Part shown: positions 1-7,624 of the stretch, in pieces
Numbering within the stretch: position 1 is the stretch's first letter
Layout of the letters: each line of letters starts with the position of its first letter
From: Candidatus Delongbacteria bacterium
GTDB lineage: Bacteria > Delongbacteria > UBA4055
Reading direction: 5' to 3'
DNA length: 33,693 bases
Assembly: GCA_027858795.1 (NCBI GenBank)
Contig: JAQICF010000236.1
Span: 1-33,693 of the forward strand
Position numbers and translations under genes: made by a program
The notes under the pieces: model-generated
Told to the model about the DNA's origin: nothing
What the model saw: the letters and a program-made list of their open reading frames with translations, nothing else
Databases searched by the model: none

Positions 1-16
1 CGTTAGCAGACAGATT

Positions 17-44
17 TTGGAGTTAATATGCTTATACATACAAT
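17..44 (+). promoter_or_regulatory. Putative sigma70-like promoter of the beta-propeller lipoprotein gene
   Basis: TTGGAG (17-22) and TACAAT (39-44) are separated by 16 bases. They lie about 30 bases before the ATG at 74, which has its own AAGGAG ribosome binding site at 58-63. The call rests on sequence match only. Confidence 0.4.
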
Positions 45-73
45 TTTACCAACTTAAAAGGAGTCAGGCATAA

Positions 74-1210
74 ATGAAAAAAATAAGTTTTATCATAATT
101 ATTATCTGTTTACTGGTCATGGTCAGTTGCGGGCAAAAAAAGAACTATACTATTGAAGTAAAAGATGATGTTGAAATTATCACCAACAAAAATATAGAAT
201 CATCACCAGACTTGCAGCTAAATTTAAAACTGATCAGTGAAATATCTCTTGATAAGCTTGTGTTGCCAGATAGTATCCCGACTATCGAAACTTTTTACAT
301 GACTACTCTTGATGATGATGGCAATATCTACATATCTGATTTTAGAAGAAGTGTTATCTATAAGGTTGATAAAGCCGGCAATTATCTAACAAATTTTCAT
401 CAAAAAGGTCAGGGTCCTGGAGAAAGCCTCATCATAAACGATATGAAAATCATTCAAGATTCCGTATTTGTTTTTGAAGAATCAGGTAAAACATCAGTCT
501 TTACCAGATCTGGTAATTTTGTGAGGCAGCTTAGATTATTAGATAGTAAGTACACAAATTTTCAGATAATTATTTCTGATAGTAATATTTGTAGTTATTC
601 CAGAAACTTAACATTTGATAGAGAAGAAAAAAAACAAAATACAACTCTTGGAGTGTATCTTCTTGATAAAAATAATCTTGAAAATTATTCAGAAATATTG
701 GAAATTAATTCAACGGAAGATTTAAATAATTACCGATACCTAATGCAAAATGAACAAAGACGATTCTCTTTTTACAAGGGACAAATATATGTTGAAGATT
801 TAAATTTTGATAAATATGCTATTGATGTATATGATCTCAAAGGGGAAAAAATTAAAAGAATAGAGAAACAGACAAGAAGGATCCCTTGTTCAGATAAATT
901 TAAAGCAGATGTTAAAGAAAAGGATGAAAAAGTTACATGGGTTAAATTTAAAGCTGATTATATGAAACAGATACTAATGATGTATGTAGATAAAAATGGT
1001 AATCTGTGGATCAAACCCGCTATTGAGGGTCTGGAATTTGATCATCAATACTTTGATATTTTCAATTCGGAAGGAGTATTTCTTAAAAGAATTAAATTTC
1101 CATTACCTGATAGTTTCAAGTGGTTGAGTTTCGAAAAAAACAAACTGATCGCCAGAGATTCGGAAAATTGCGTAGTGAAAGTTTTTGATTACGAATTTTT
1201 AAATTATTAA
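74..1210 (+). CDS. Six-bladed beta-propeller lipoprotein
   Basis: The product is a 378-residue exported lipoprotein. The N-terminus has a short basic stretch, a hydrophobic core and a lipobox ending VMVSC, so Cys19 should be lipidated. Residues about 45-375 look like an NHL-like six-bladed propeller: blades follow the pattern DDDGNIYISD, then a short hydrophobic strand, and the GQGPGE turn near residue 113 is typical of the BF3886-like propeller lipoproteins common in Bacteroidota and relatives. AAGGAG at 58-63 supports the ATG at 74. The gene stands alone, between the window edge and the attC-like repeat at 1263, so it may be the cargo of its own cassette. Its ligand is unknown. The fold assignment is from pattern recognition, not from an alignment. 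Confidence 0.75.
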   Translation: MKKISFIIIIICLLVMVSCGQKKNYTIEVKDDVEIITNKNIESSPDLQLNLKLISEISLDKLVLPDSIPTIETFYMTTLDDDGNIYISDFRRSVIYKVDKAGNYLTNFHQKGQGPGESLIINDMKIIQDSVFVFEESGKTSVFTRSGNFVRQLRLLDSKYTNFQIIISDSNICSYSRNLTFDREEKKQNTTLGVYLLDKNNLENYSEILEINSTEDLNNYRYLMQNEQRRFSFYKGQIYVEDLNFDKYAIDVYDLKGEKIKRIEKQTRRIPCSDKFKADVKEKDEKVTWVKFKADYMKQILMMYVDKNGNLWIKPAIEGLEFDHQYFDIFNSEGVFLKRIKFPLPDSFKWLSFEKNKLIARDSENCVVKVFDYEFLNY

Positions 1211-1262
1211 ACAAAAAGTGGGTAACCATTATTGAATCAAGCGAACTCGAAAATCCAACTGC

Positions 1263-1332
1263 TAACATTGGCAAAATGACTTGAACTCCCGTGTTGACTT
1301 AGCAAATCACTTTTTGCCATAACCGTTATAAA
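1263..1332 (+). repeat. attC-like repeat, copy 1 (R1)
   Basis: The copy begins TAACATTGGCAAAA (1263-1276) and ends TTTTTGCCATAACCGTTA (1311-1328). The ends are imperfectly complementary (TAAC with GTTA, GGCAAAA with TTTTTGCC), with extra unpaired bases on one arm. The roughly 34-base centre differs from copies 2 and 3. This pattern of conserved inverted ends and a variable middle is what attC recombination sites show. It is the left boundary of the restriction-modification module. The function is inferred. Confidence 0.7.
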
Positions 1333-1403
1333 ATAATTGATTTGGCTTTTTTAGATCTTTTAAGTAATTAATTTCGAATTAACATACGTAGGCAACTAAG
1401 AAT

Positions 1404-1454
1404 GATACTTATAGTCCGTGGTATTATAGGCAACATTCTTGTTATATTATAGCT
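1404..1454 (+). promoter_or_regulatory. C-protein operator (double C-box) and leaderless promoter of the C/R operon
   Basis: GATACTTATAGTC (1404-1416), the linker CGTG, and GTATTATAGGCAACAT (1421-1436) form two tandem pseudo-symmetric C-boxes. As I recall it, this is very close in sequence and spacing to the C.Esp1396I operator. A TATATT -10 box at 1443-1448 would place the transcript start at or next to the ATG at 1455, and no ribosome binding site is present, so the mRNA is probably leaderless. The right box overlaps the expected -35 region. Known C systems activate from the distal box and repress when both are filled. Confidence 0.8.
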
Positions 1455-1697
1455 ATGAAAAATACTTATTCAAATAATGATCGTTCGCTTTTAAAAAAAC
1501 TCGGAAAAAAAATCAGAGTATATCGTAGTAAAGCAGGATTGTCTCAAGAACAATTAGCTTTATTGTGCGATCTTGACAGGACATATATTGGGTCTGTTGA
1601 AAGAGGAGAAAGAAACATTGCTTTTATTAATCTTAACAAAGTATCACTTGCCTTAAATATATCTATATCTGAATTGACGGATTTCACAAATGAATAA
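1455..1697 (+). CDS. Restriction-modification controller (C) protein, XRE-family HTH
   Basis: This 80-residue protein is the usual size for a C protein. It is a single helix-turn-helix domain: residues 16-70 read RVYRSKAGLSQEQLA, then a recognition helix with DRTYIGSVERGERN, the signature shared by C.Esp1396I and its relatives. C proteins are homodimers that bind C-boxes, delaying endonuclease expression until the host DNA is methylated. The ATG follows the double C-box by about 18 bases without a Shine-Dalgarno. The stop codon region overlaps the start of the endonuclease gene by 8 bases, so the two should be cotranscribed and translationally coupled. A matching single box lies before the methyltransferase gene, so this protein probably controls both arms. 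Confidence 0.88.
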   Translation: MKNTYSNNDRSLLKKLGKKIRVYRSKAGLSQEQLALLCDLDRTYIGSVERGERNIAFINLNKVSLALNISISELTDFTNE

Positions 1698-2808
1698 AGA
1701 ATTTAAAATTCCTCCAAAGAACAAAAACGACTTAACACCTCCAGAGAGATTAGCTGAATTATTAAGTTGTCTTATAGGTACAAAATTTAATCTTACTCGG
1801 AAAACCCGGACAGATGGTTCTAATGTTAGAAAGCTTGTTGCTTCAACATTAGAAAAAGGTCATTTGCCTACGCCTGCAGGTACCGATGAATATGAAATCA
1901 TGCCACCAAAAAATAAAGGTATTCCTAAAATTACAAGAGAATTTGTAGATACATATACAATTACTAGTGGGAAAACTTACAATTTGCAAGTTTGGAACAG
2001 GATACCTGCAAGTAAAACTTTACTTATTAGACTTGAAGGCTCTCAGAGTTTAAAATGTAACGATGTTCGTTTTATTTTTGTTAGAATTAATACTGAAAAC
2101 AATTTAATTGATTCAATTATTATACTTACACCTGAATATATTGAAGCTAAATTCGGTAAATTTGGGAAACCAACTATAAAACATCAATTGCTCATTTCAT
2201 CTAAAGTTAGAAATGAAATTTATGAGAGTGAAGATAAGATTCTATTTTTTCCTGACTCAAGTAAACTATCGTACCTACTAAAACATACTTTTGAACCACC
2301 ACAAAATGATATGGTGTCTGATCCTGCTGCAATGGATATTTTCTCATTACAATTGATAAAAGAACGTGTTGCGAAAATATTAATTGGTGAAAAATTGGAT
2401 TCAGGTGCAACAAAAAATAGAGGGCAAGCTTTGGAAAGAAGAGTGCTTGAACTATTAGGATATTCTGATTTCGAAAGCAAGCAATTATATGGAGGATTTC
2501 CAGATATACGAAATCAATTACTTGAAGTAAAAGTACAGGACTCACCTACTGTTGATTTAGGTAAATATTCTCCTGAATTTGAAGAAATTCTTATTGAAGA
2601 TTTAGGTATCACAACTCATGATGTTCGCTATTTAATCGTATTAACCGACCCTAAGACAGAAATAATTGAAGGCATTATTTTAGCACCTGGAGAAAAATTA
2701 GGTGAAGTGTTCTCATATGTAAGCGATCAAAGTTACAAATGTCAACGATCTATACCTATCGAATTCTTTGATTCTCATTCAGGCAAATCTGTTTTTAATC
2801 CAGATTAA
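1690..2808 (+). CDS. Type II restriction endonuclease, PD-(D/E)XK fold
   Basis: The protein has 372 residues. The catalytic motif is visible late in the chain: P271-D272, six residues, then E279-V280-K281 (GFPDIRNQLLEVK), preceded by NRGQALERRVLELLGY, which could supply the upstream acidic residue. Position after a C protein, overlapping it by 8 bases, and convergent with an adenine methyltransferase identify it as the endonuclease of a type II system. I do not recognise a named subfamily and cannot predict the recognition site. The start at 1690 has no strong ribosome binding site, which fits coupling to the C gene. The 3' end overlaps the 3' end of the methyltransferase by 14 bases, so antisense interference between the two is possible. 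Confidence 0.82.
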   Translation: MNKEFKIPPKNKNDLTPPERLAELLSCLIGTKFNLTRKTRTDGSNVRKLVASTLEKGHLPTPAGTDEYEIMPPKNKGIPKITREFVDTYTITSGKTYNLQVWNRIPASKTLLIRLEGSQSLKCNDVRFIFVRINTENNLIDSIIILTPEYIEAKFGKFGKPTIKHQLLISSKVRNEIYESEDKILFFPDSSKLSYLLKHTFEPPQNDMVSDPAAMDIFSLQLIKERVAKILIGEKLDSGATKNRGQALERRVLELLGYSDFESKQLYGGFPDIRNQLLEVKVQDSPTVDLGKYSPEFEEILIEDLGITTHDVRYLIVLTDPKTEIIEGIILAPGEKLGEVFSYVSDQSYKCQRSIPIEFFDSHSGKSVFNPD

Positions 2809-4495
2809 ATACAGGTTTAGTGTTATACGCTTGAGCAACAACAACCTCAAGTCTTTCAAGTAGCTCTTTTGAAACAACTTCTTGATCATTAATTTCTTTA
2901 ACGGTTTCTATTATAATTTGAGATTCTTTAGAATTAATATCCGGTAAAGGATAATTCTCAACATATTGAGAAATATAACGCCTACGTCCTGAATAAAGTT
3001 TATTGTTAAATACTAAATCATGATATCTTGTCATTAGTTTAGAATTGGCAATTCCCTGAATTAATAACAGCAAATCTTTATCTTCTTCCTTTTCTGCTAC
3101 TATCCAGTAACAATTACCATTAACTATTTTACCAGTTTCATCAAAATAGAATCTTGGTTCTAGGCTTATATCTGGAAAAACTAATTTTGGATATTTCCAT
3201 AGTGTAGGATTATGTGGCACCCAAATTTCATACCATTTTCTACCAGCTTCTATAAGATATTTTCGGTTTTTTAACTTTTCTTCATGAATTTCAAAATACT
3301 CTTTAGCTTTTGGGTATTTTTCAAGTGATATAGTGTGCTTTTTCCCATTTATTGAGTAATGAGGATAAAGAACTTTTAGATTAATTTTATAGTTTATTTT
3401 CCATGGTTCTAAATTCTGTTGCGAAATCAAATCTTTAAGTAATTCAACTTCTGGTTTGACAATATCTTTTGTGTCCCATTTGTTACTTATAAATACTTTA
3501 TCCGCGGTTGTTTTTATTCCGACTCTAACTTTAAAATGATCTTTAACTTGAGAGTTGGATTTACTTTTAATTTCAGAAATCCATATAGCTTCATCTTTTG
3601 AAAGCATTGACCATGTATTTTCTTTAGTATTTCCTAATTTGAGAATGCCTGTTGATTTTTTGTAGCGCTTACTATCAACTTTAAAATAACCATCCTTTTC
3701 TGAGTTAAGTATTTCAAAAACAGATTTTTTTGTAATTAATTTACCTTTATAACCATTCAATTCCTCATAAATCTTATAGAATTTACTCATAAAATTTTTG
3801 TGGTTAGTTTTCTTTCTGCCGATAAATATTGCAGGTAAAACGGCTGCATCAAAGAGTTTAGTATCACCTAAATCAATAACTTCTAGTATTTCATAATTTT
3901 CGGAAAGATACTTACGAACACTCTCACCACTTTTTGTTGATAAATATCTATTTGAGGTAATTACACCTATAATACCACCTTTTTTCAAAGCATGCGTCAT
4001 TGCGATTAAAAATGGATAATATAAATCAACACGTCCTTTTAAACCATATTTCTTAGAAAGTAATTGTGCTTTACTCGAGCCTAGTACTTGAGTTCTCACA
4101 TAAGGTGGATTTGCTATAATTAAATCTGCAAATTCATTGTAAATACTATTATTACCCTCAAATAGAGATAATTGTTTCTTTTTTAAATCAATAACTTCAA
4201 GAAAATCTGATAAAATAAGATTGGCATTTAAGCGATTATTAATTTGAATATTCTTTTTTGCGAGGTCTAAATATTTATCATTAGAATCAAAACCATACAG
4301 TTCGAAATTATTATTTTTTTTCTGTAGAACATCGCTCATAGCCATTAACAATTCTCCATCACCACAAGCAGGGTCTAGTACTTTGATATTATTAGATTTT
4401 TGGTATGTATAGATTTTTTCAGCAAGGAAATTTGCTAAATCTTTTGGTGTAAAAGTTGCACCTGTTTGTTTTATTACATCAACTTGTTTGCTCAT
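2795..4495 (-). CDS. Type II N6-adenine DNA methyltransferase (gamma-type, NPPY)
   Basis: From ATG at 4495 the protein has 566 residues. The order of motifs is that of gamma-class adenine methyltransferases: FTPKDLANFLAEKI (motif X, about 15-28), VLDPACGDG (motif I, 39-47, S-adenosylmethionine binding), and IANPPYV with NPPY at 129-132 (motif IV, catalysis). The long C-terminal half should hold the target recognition domain. The frame stays open 27 bases further upstream (to 4522), but that longer start would run through the C-box. MSKQ at 4495 is preferred because the C-box and a -10 box TATAAG lie just before it. No ribosome binding site is seen, so the message is probably leaderless or nearly so. 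The enzyme protects the host from the neighbouring endonuclease. Confidence 0.88.
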   Translation of the reverse strand: MSKQVDVIKQTGATFTPKDLANFLAEKIYTYQKSNNIKVLDPACGDGELLMAMSDVLQKKNNNFELYGFDSNDKYLDLAKKNIQINNRLNANLILSDFLEVIDLKKKQLSLFEGNNSIYNEFADLIIANPPYVRTQVLGSSKAQLLSKKYGLKGRVDLYYPFLIAMTHALKKGGIIGVITSNRYLSTKSGESVRKYLSENYEILEVIDLGDTKLFDAAVLPAIFIGRKKTNHKNFMSKFYKIYEELNGYKGKLITKKSVFEILNSEKDGYFKVDSKRYKKSTGILKLGNTKENTWSMLSKDEAIWISEIKSKSNSQVKDHFKVRVGIKTTADKVFISNKWDTKDIVKPEVELLKDLISQQNLEPWKINYKINLKVLYPHYSINGKKHTISLEKYPKAKEYFEIHEEKLKNRKYLIEAGRKWYEIWVPHNPTLWKYPKLVFPDISLEPRFYFDETGKIVNGNCYWIVAEKEEDKDLLLLIQGIANSKLMTRYHDLVFNNKLYSGRRRYISQYVENYPLPDINSKESQIIIETVKEINDQEVVSKELLERLEVVVAQAYNTKPVFNLD

Positions 4496-4504
4496 GAAAA
4501 GAAA

Positions 4505-4536
4505 GATACTTATAGTCAACATCTAAGTCAAGTGAA
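4505..4536 (-). promoter_or_regulatory. Single C-box and promoter of the methyltransferase gene
   Basis: On the plus strand GATACTTATAGTCAACAT (4505-4522) shares 13 bases with the left C-box before the C gene and its AACAT end with the right box. Read on the minus strand, TTCACT (4536-4531), 16 bases and TATAAG (4514-4509) form a promoter whose -10 lies inside the box. The expected start is close to the ATG at 4495. Occupancy by the C protein would repress the methyltransferase. Confidence 0.75.
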
Positions 4537-4618
4537 TTTTAATAAAAATTGAATTGTATAATAGCAATACGATTCTTATTATATTAGAGGTAAAAGCAAA
4601 AGCCAAATCAACAATTTA

Positions 4619-4697
4619 TAACATTGGCAAAATATCAATGGGTTACTTGGTCATTTAACTCGCTCTACCCCACTGCTTTTTGCCATATCCGTTGTAA
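4619..4697 (+). repeat. attC-like repeat, copy 2 (R2)
   Basis: The core is 4619-4694, 76 bases, the same length as copy 3 and about 64 of 76 bases identical by hand alignment. It begins TAACATTGGCAAAA and ends TTTTTGCCATATCCGTTG. The two arms pair as TAAC/GTTG, GGCAAAA/TTTTTGCC and CAATGGG/CCCCACTG, with bulges. It lies just beyond the methyltransferase promoter and is the right boundary of the restriction-modification module, in the same orientation as copy 1. Confidence 0.75.
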
Positions 4698-4719
4698 ACT
4701 TCCACAACTATGGCAAAAA
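4677..4719. repeat. Inverted repeat at the right end of R2
   Basis: TTTTTGCCATA plus GTTGT (4677-4695) is the reverse complement of ACAACTATGGCAAAAA (4704-4719), apart from three extra bases (TCC). The right end of the repeat is therefore present twice, head to head, eight bases apart. It can form a strong hairpin, but no T-tract suggests that it is a terminator. Confidence 0.65.
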
Positions 4720-4772
4720 GGCACCAACGAAATCATATATCAGTCCGAACGACTTTCACAATTCAACTACAC

Positions 4773-4801
4773 TTGACCATTTACACTAATTTTCATACTT
4801 T
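4773..4801 (+). promoter_or_regulatory. Putative promoter of the small-lipoprotein gene cluster
   Basis: TTGACC (4773-4778), a 17-base spacer and TACTTT (4796-4801) precede the ATG at 4839. The -35 box is good and the -10 box is weak. No other candidate in the gap looks better. Confidence 0.4.
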
Positions 4802-4838
4802 ACTACATAAATCATAAATAAAATTCACGGAGGGAAAA

Positions 4839-5342
4839 ATGAAAAAGTTTTTAGTATTATTCATTATTTCAACAATGATCCTTATTGGATGCGGTGGTGG
4901 GACAAAAGATACAGCTGCTACTTCTGATAAGAAATCCGAACCGGTAAAGAAAGTTAAAAAAGAGACTGTCGTCACAATGAAAATTGGCGAAGATGAACTG
5001 AAATTTCGAAAGGCAAGTTTTATAAGCGCAGCAATGACACCTGCAGACAAAACGACAAAATATTCTCTTTACGGAAAACTCGAAGGCGGCGACGAAACAG
5101 ACCTTTACATCAAGTTTGATTCAGCAGTAAAAGGAGAACCGCAGGAAGCATATATTAACCTGCAAAATAAACTTCAAAATTATGAGATCTTAAAATCTGA
5201 GCTTATTCTTGAAAACTTCGAAGACAGAAAGCATGCAGTAACGGCGGTAAGAGCAACTTTCTCAGGTCAGCTTAAGAAAAATAATGAGAACGGATTCCCT
5301 ACAGGTGATCCGATAGATTTTACTGGAACATTTGAAAAGTAA
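4839..5342 (+). CDS. Small lipoprotein of unknown function
   Basis: The 167-residue product has a signal sequence with the lipobox LIGC, so Cys18 is the lipidation site, followed by a Gly run and a Lys/Glu/Ala-rich linker to about residue 45. The rest is a soluble domain with strand-like segments (KYSLYGKLEG, TDLYIKFD, TGTFEK); I do not recognise the family. GGAGG at 4829-4833 supports the start. It opens a same-strand run of exported proteins that goes on to 7621. The signal peptide and GCGGG start closely resemble those of the next two genes, although the mature domains differ, which suggests that the export signals share an origin. Location in the cell envelope is well supported. The biological role is unknown. 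Confidence 0.7.
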   Translation: MKKFLVLFIISTMILIGCGGGTKDTAATSDKKSEPVKKVKKETVVTMKIGEDELKFRKASFISAAMTPADKTTKYSLYGKLEGGDETDLYIKFDSAVKGEPQEAYINLQNKLQNYEILKSELILENFEDRKHAVTAVRATFSGQLKKNNENGFPTGDPIDFTGTFEK

Positions 5343-5345
5343 ATT

Positions 5346-5366
5346 CAAGTTGAATAATTCAACTTG
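5346..5366. repeat. Perfect short palindrome between lipoprotein genes
   Basis: CAAGTTGAA, three bases (TAA), TTCAACTTG: a perfect 9-base stem placed between the stop at 5342 and the AGGAG ribosome binding site at 5368. There is no T-tract. In RNA it would sit right before the ribosome binding site, so it could set mRNA stability or the ratio of the two proteins. Confidence 0.6.
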
Positions 5367-5378
5367 CAGGAGAACACA

Positions 5379-5849
5379 ATGAAAAGAATTACACCGTTAT
5401 TTCTCGTAATCACAGTCATATTTTTAGGTTGTGGTGGTGGAGCAAAAGATGACAATGCCAATACAGCAGATTCAAAAATACAAGTCACCGAAGAAAAAAA
5501 AGTTGCACAAGAAATGACCGTTGAAAAATATGCCAAAATGGATTTTGAACTGGCATCAATGTTAATGGAAAAGCACTACGATAAATTAAAGGGTAAAGAA
5601 TACGAAGAAGTCAAAGATATTTATTATAAATTTCTAGAAGACAAAGCTTCAATCTATAAAAAGTATAACATTACTGATCCTCAGGATAATTCTAATTGGG
5701 CACGAAAAAATAAGGTTAAACTAAAAGCATACAGAGAAGCACATCCTGAGATAAATTATTTCAAGAAGTATCCTGATTTCAAAGAAGCAAATATTGTTAT
5801 TTATAATTTAGCAAGAGCGGAATATAACTCAAAAAAAACAGAGGAGTAA
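5379..5849 (+). CDS. Small lipoprotein, paralogue of the next gene
   Basis: I start at ATG 5379, not at the in-frame TTG 15 bases upstream, because AGGAG at 5368-5372 is correctly spaced for the ATG and MKRITPLFLVITVIFLGC is a standard lipoprotein signal (lipid Cys18). The 156-residue product has a Lys/Glu-rich helical body with KGKEYEEVKDIYYKFLEDKA (about residues 71-90). The next gene carries a matching segment, KGKKYEDVKDIYAKYVDED, so the two are tandem paralogues. No known family is recognised. The mature region has the look of a small helical periplasmic-facing domain. Confidence 0.68.
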   Translation: MKRITPLFLVITVIFLGCGGGAKDDNANTADSKIQVTEEKKVAQEMTVEKYAKMDFELASMLMEKHYDKLKGKEYEEVKDIYYKFLEDKASIYKKYNITDPQDNSNWARKNKVKLKAYREAHPEINYFKKYPDFKEANIVIYNLARAEYNSKKTEE

Positions 5850-5853
5850 TACA

Positions 5854-6291
5854 ATGAAACGTATTCTACCATTATTGTTGGCGATCACGATCATATTTAT
5901 AGGTTGTGGAAGCGGATCAGAGAAAGCAAACTCTCCAAAACCAAAAGTTAAAAAATCAGCTAAAGAAGAAAAAATCAAATTAACCACTGAAAGATATTGT
6001 ATGATCTATAAAGAGAAAGATAAATTGTTAATAGAAACTTATTGGGAACAATTTAAAGGAAAGAAGTATGAAGATGTGAAAGATATCTATGCTAAATATG
6101 TAGATGAAGATAAAGCTATTGACATAAAGTATAAAATAGGTAGATGGGATGCGTTAAGTTCTTTTTTTAGAGGGCATTTTAAAGAAATTAGTGAATACAG
6201 AGCTAATGATCCTGAGTACATTGAATATCCTGAAATGAAGGATGCAAAACAGTTACTAACTGAATTTGCATTTGCAAAAGCTAAAGAATAA
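5854..6291 (+). CDS. Small lipoprotein, paralogue of the previous gene
   Basis: The 145-residue product has the signal MKRILPLLLAITIIFIGC, with Cys18 in the lipobox. The body aligns by eye with the previous protein around FKGKKYEDVKDIY and in the C-terminal EYPEMKDAKQL region (compare KYPDFKEANIV). GAGGAG at 5841-5846 overlaps the end of the previous gene, and only four bases separate the two frames, so they are surely cotranscribed. The pair looks like a tandem duplication that has since diverged widely. Function unknown. Confidence 0.68.
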   Translation: MKRILPLLLAITIIFIGCGSGSEKANSPKPKVKKSAKEEKIKLTTERYCMIYKEKDKLLIETYWEQFKGKKYEDVKDIYAKYVDEDKAIDIKYKIGRWDALSSFFRGHFKEISEYRANDPEYIEYPEMKDAKQLLTEFAFAKAKE

Positions 6292-6309
6292 ATGGATGAT
6301 AAAAAATAA

Positions 6310-7146
6310 ATGTTAAGGTTCTATCCTAATAAAAAATATCTTTTCGTTCTATTGTCAGGTGTTACATTACTTTTAACATCCTGCTATTCAAACTATGTCC
6401 ATTTAAAATCGGATGTCGAATATTGGCATCCTAATCCTGTTTATCAGTATGCAGATTCAAATAAAATCGCTTTTGTTTCCACTCAAGGAGCATACCTAAG
6501 AGCAACAGGAATCTCAGCATTTCCTGATGGTGGACAAGTGAAATACATATTTAAAAAAACAGGACTTTATGTATTTGACATAAAAAATAATCAGTTAACT
6601 CAACTGAAAGACCTTACTGATTCTAATGAATTACCTTACTATGTAAAAAATAGATCTGAACTATTATTTATTGATAATTTAGTTTATTTTTACAGTAAAG
6701 TGCAAATTCTTAATGTTGAGGATGCTAAAGACCATTCATTATTAAAACAGAAACATGAAAAATGTTATTCAATAAACATAAGCACAAAAGAGACCAATTT
6801 AGTAGACACCGCAAAATTCAACTCATTACATAGAAAATATTATAAAAAAGGAGTTGATCTATCAGGTTTGAAGAAGCTTCCTTTAGCGGAATTTGGTTTA
6901 GTCATACAAGATATCTATCCTAAATCAGATGAAGATTACATTGAAGAAACTATATATTTAACAAGTGATGGTCAAACTACACGAAGAGCTGTGATAGAAC
7001 AGATCATTTCAAAACTAGATAAAAAGAAAATTAAACTACTTCTAAAAAAAATGGATGACCACAGTAAAGGTTTGGAAGGATATGAAAAAAGCAAATATGA
7101 TTATTATTCAAAGGAGACATATGAGAGCATTAAAAGCTTATTGTAA
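6310..7146 (+). CDS. Putative lipoprotein of unknown function
   Basis: The protein has 278 residues. Its N-terminus (MLRFYPNKKYLFVLLSG, then LLLTSCYS) has a basic start, a hydrophobic core and a lipobox LTSC with Cys25. The following sequence has short strand-rich segments (GLYVFDIKNNQLTQL, ELLFIDNLVYFYS) that could be propeller-like blades, but too few are clear to assign the fold. The C-terminus is a Lys-rich helical stretch. The ribosome binding site before the ATG is poor, so it may depend on translation of the gene 18 bases upstream. It overlaps the start of the next gene by 26 bases. Confidence 0.6.
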   Translation: MLRFYPNKKYLFVLLSGVTLLLTSCYSNYVHLKSDVEYWHPNPVYQYADSNKIAFVSTQGAYLRATGISAFPDGGQVKYIFKKTGLYVFDIKNNQLTQLKDLTDSNELPYYVKNRSELLFIDNLVYFYSKVQILNVEDAKDHSLLKQKHEKCYSINISTKETNLVDTAKFNSLHRKYYKKGVDLSGLKKLPLAEFGLVIQDIYPKSDEDYIEETIYLTSDGQTTRRAVIEQIISKLDKKKIKLLLKKMDDHSKGLEGYEKSKYDYYSKETYESIKSLL

Positions 7147-7621
7147 AGCTATCCTGGTCATGATTATATTTTTATCATTACCTTTATATTCAATCGATAG
7201 CCTTAACACAGATACTGAAAATAATGTATATATAGACAGTTTAGCACATTCAAGTGATATCGACAGTATTGAATTCACCGAAGTAATAAAAAATGTCTAT
7301 GTTGATAAATCCGAACAATCATTGATAATAGACAGTGGCTCATTTAAATCATGTGCCTATAAAGATACATCAGCAATATTGCAGTTGATGGAAGTAACTG
7401 AAGATTTCAGATGGGCTATACTTATATCTATGCCTGCAGAAATTGAAGGAAGAGCTGCGACAACTTATCTATTAATAGATATTAAGAACAGAAAAAATAT
7501 GAATTCTTGGCTTGAAACTGAAACAGGTAGGTACCTTGGCGGGAATTATATGGAGTTTGAAATTTCTACCGATGGAAAAACTTACCTGAACTGTCGAGAT
7601 TATAAAGTAGAACTGAAATAA
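7121..7621 (+). CDS. Exported protein of unknown function
   Basis: The frame is open from 7055, but I place the start at ATG 7121, because AAGGAG at 7111-7116 is optimally spaced and the product then begins with a signal peptide (MRALKAYCKAILVMIIFLSLPLYS). This gives 166 residues. The mature part is acidic and Ser/Asp-rich at first (SLNTDTENN, HSSDIDSIEF), then has segments such as DFRWAILISMPAEIEGRAATTYLLIDI, suggesting a beta-rich domain. The family is not recognised. It is the last gene of the plus-strand envelope run and converges with pyrH. Confidence 0.6.
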   Translation: MRALKAYCKAILVMIIFLSLPLYSIDSLNTDTENNVYIDSLAHSSDIDSIEFTEVIKNVYVDKSEQSLIIDSGSFKSCAYKDTSAILQLMEVTEDFRWAILISMPAEIEGRAATTYLLIDIKNRKNMNSWLETETGRYLGGNYMEFEISTDGKTYLNCRDYKVELK

Positions 7622-7624
7622 AAA

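Larger units (their letters stand above)
4537..4838. other. Non-coding stretch between the restriction system and the lipoprotein genes
   Basis: With the short bases up to the methyltransferase start this gap exceeds 300 bases. It holds an AT-rich segment (4537-4618), the attC-like repeat R2 (4619-4697), an inverted copy of the R2 right end (4704-4719) and a promoter candidate (4773-4801). I see no open reading frame or tRNA in it. Confidence 0.6.

Noticed and set aside
2207..2545. Minus-strand frames within the endonuclease gene
   Set aside because: They oppose a clear PD-(D/E)XK gene and have no domain or start signal.
1690..4495. A type I or type IIG restriction system
   Set aside because: No specificity subunit or helicase; the nuclease and the methyltransferase are separate proteins with a C gene, which fits type II.
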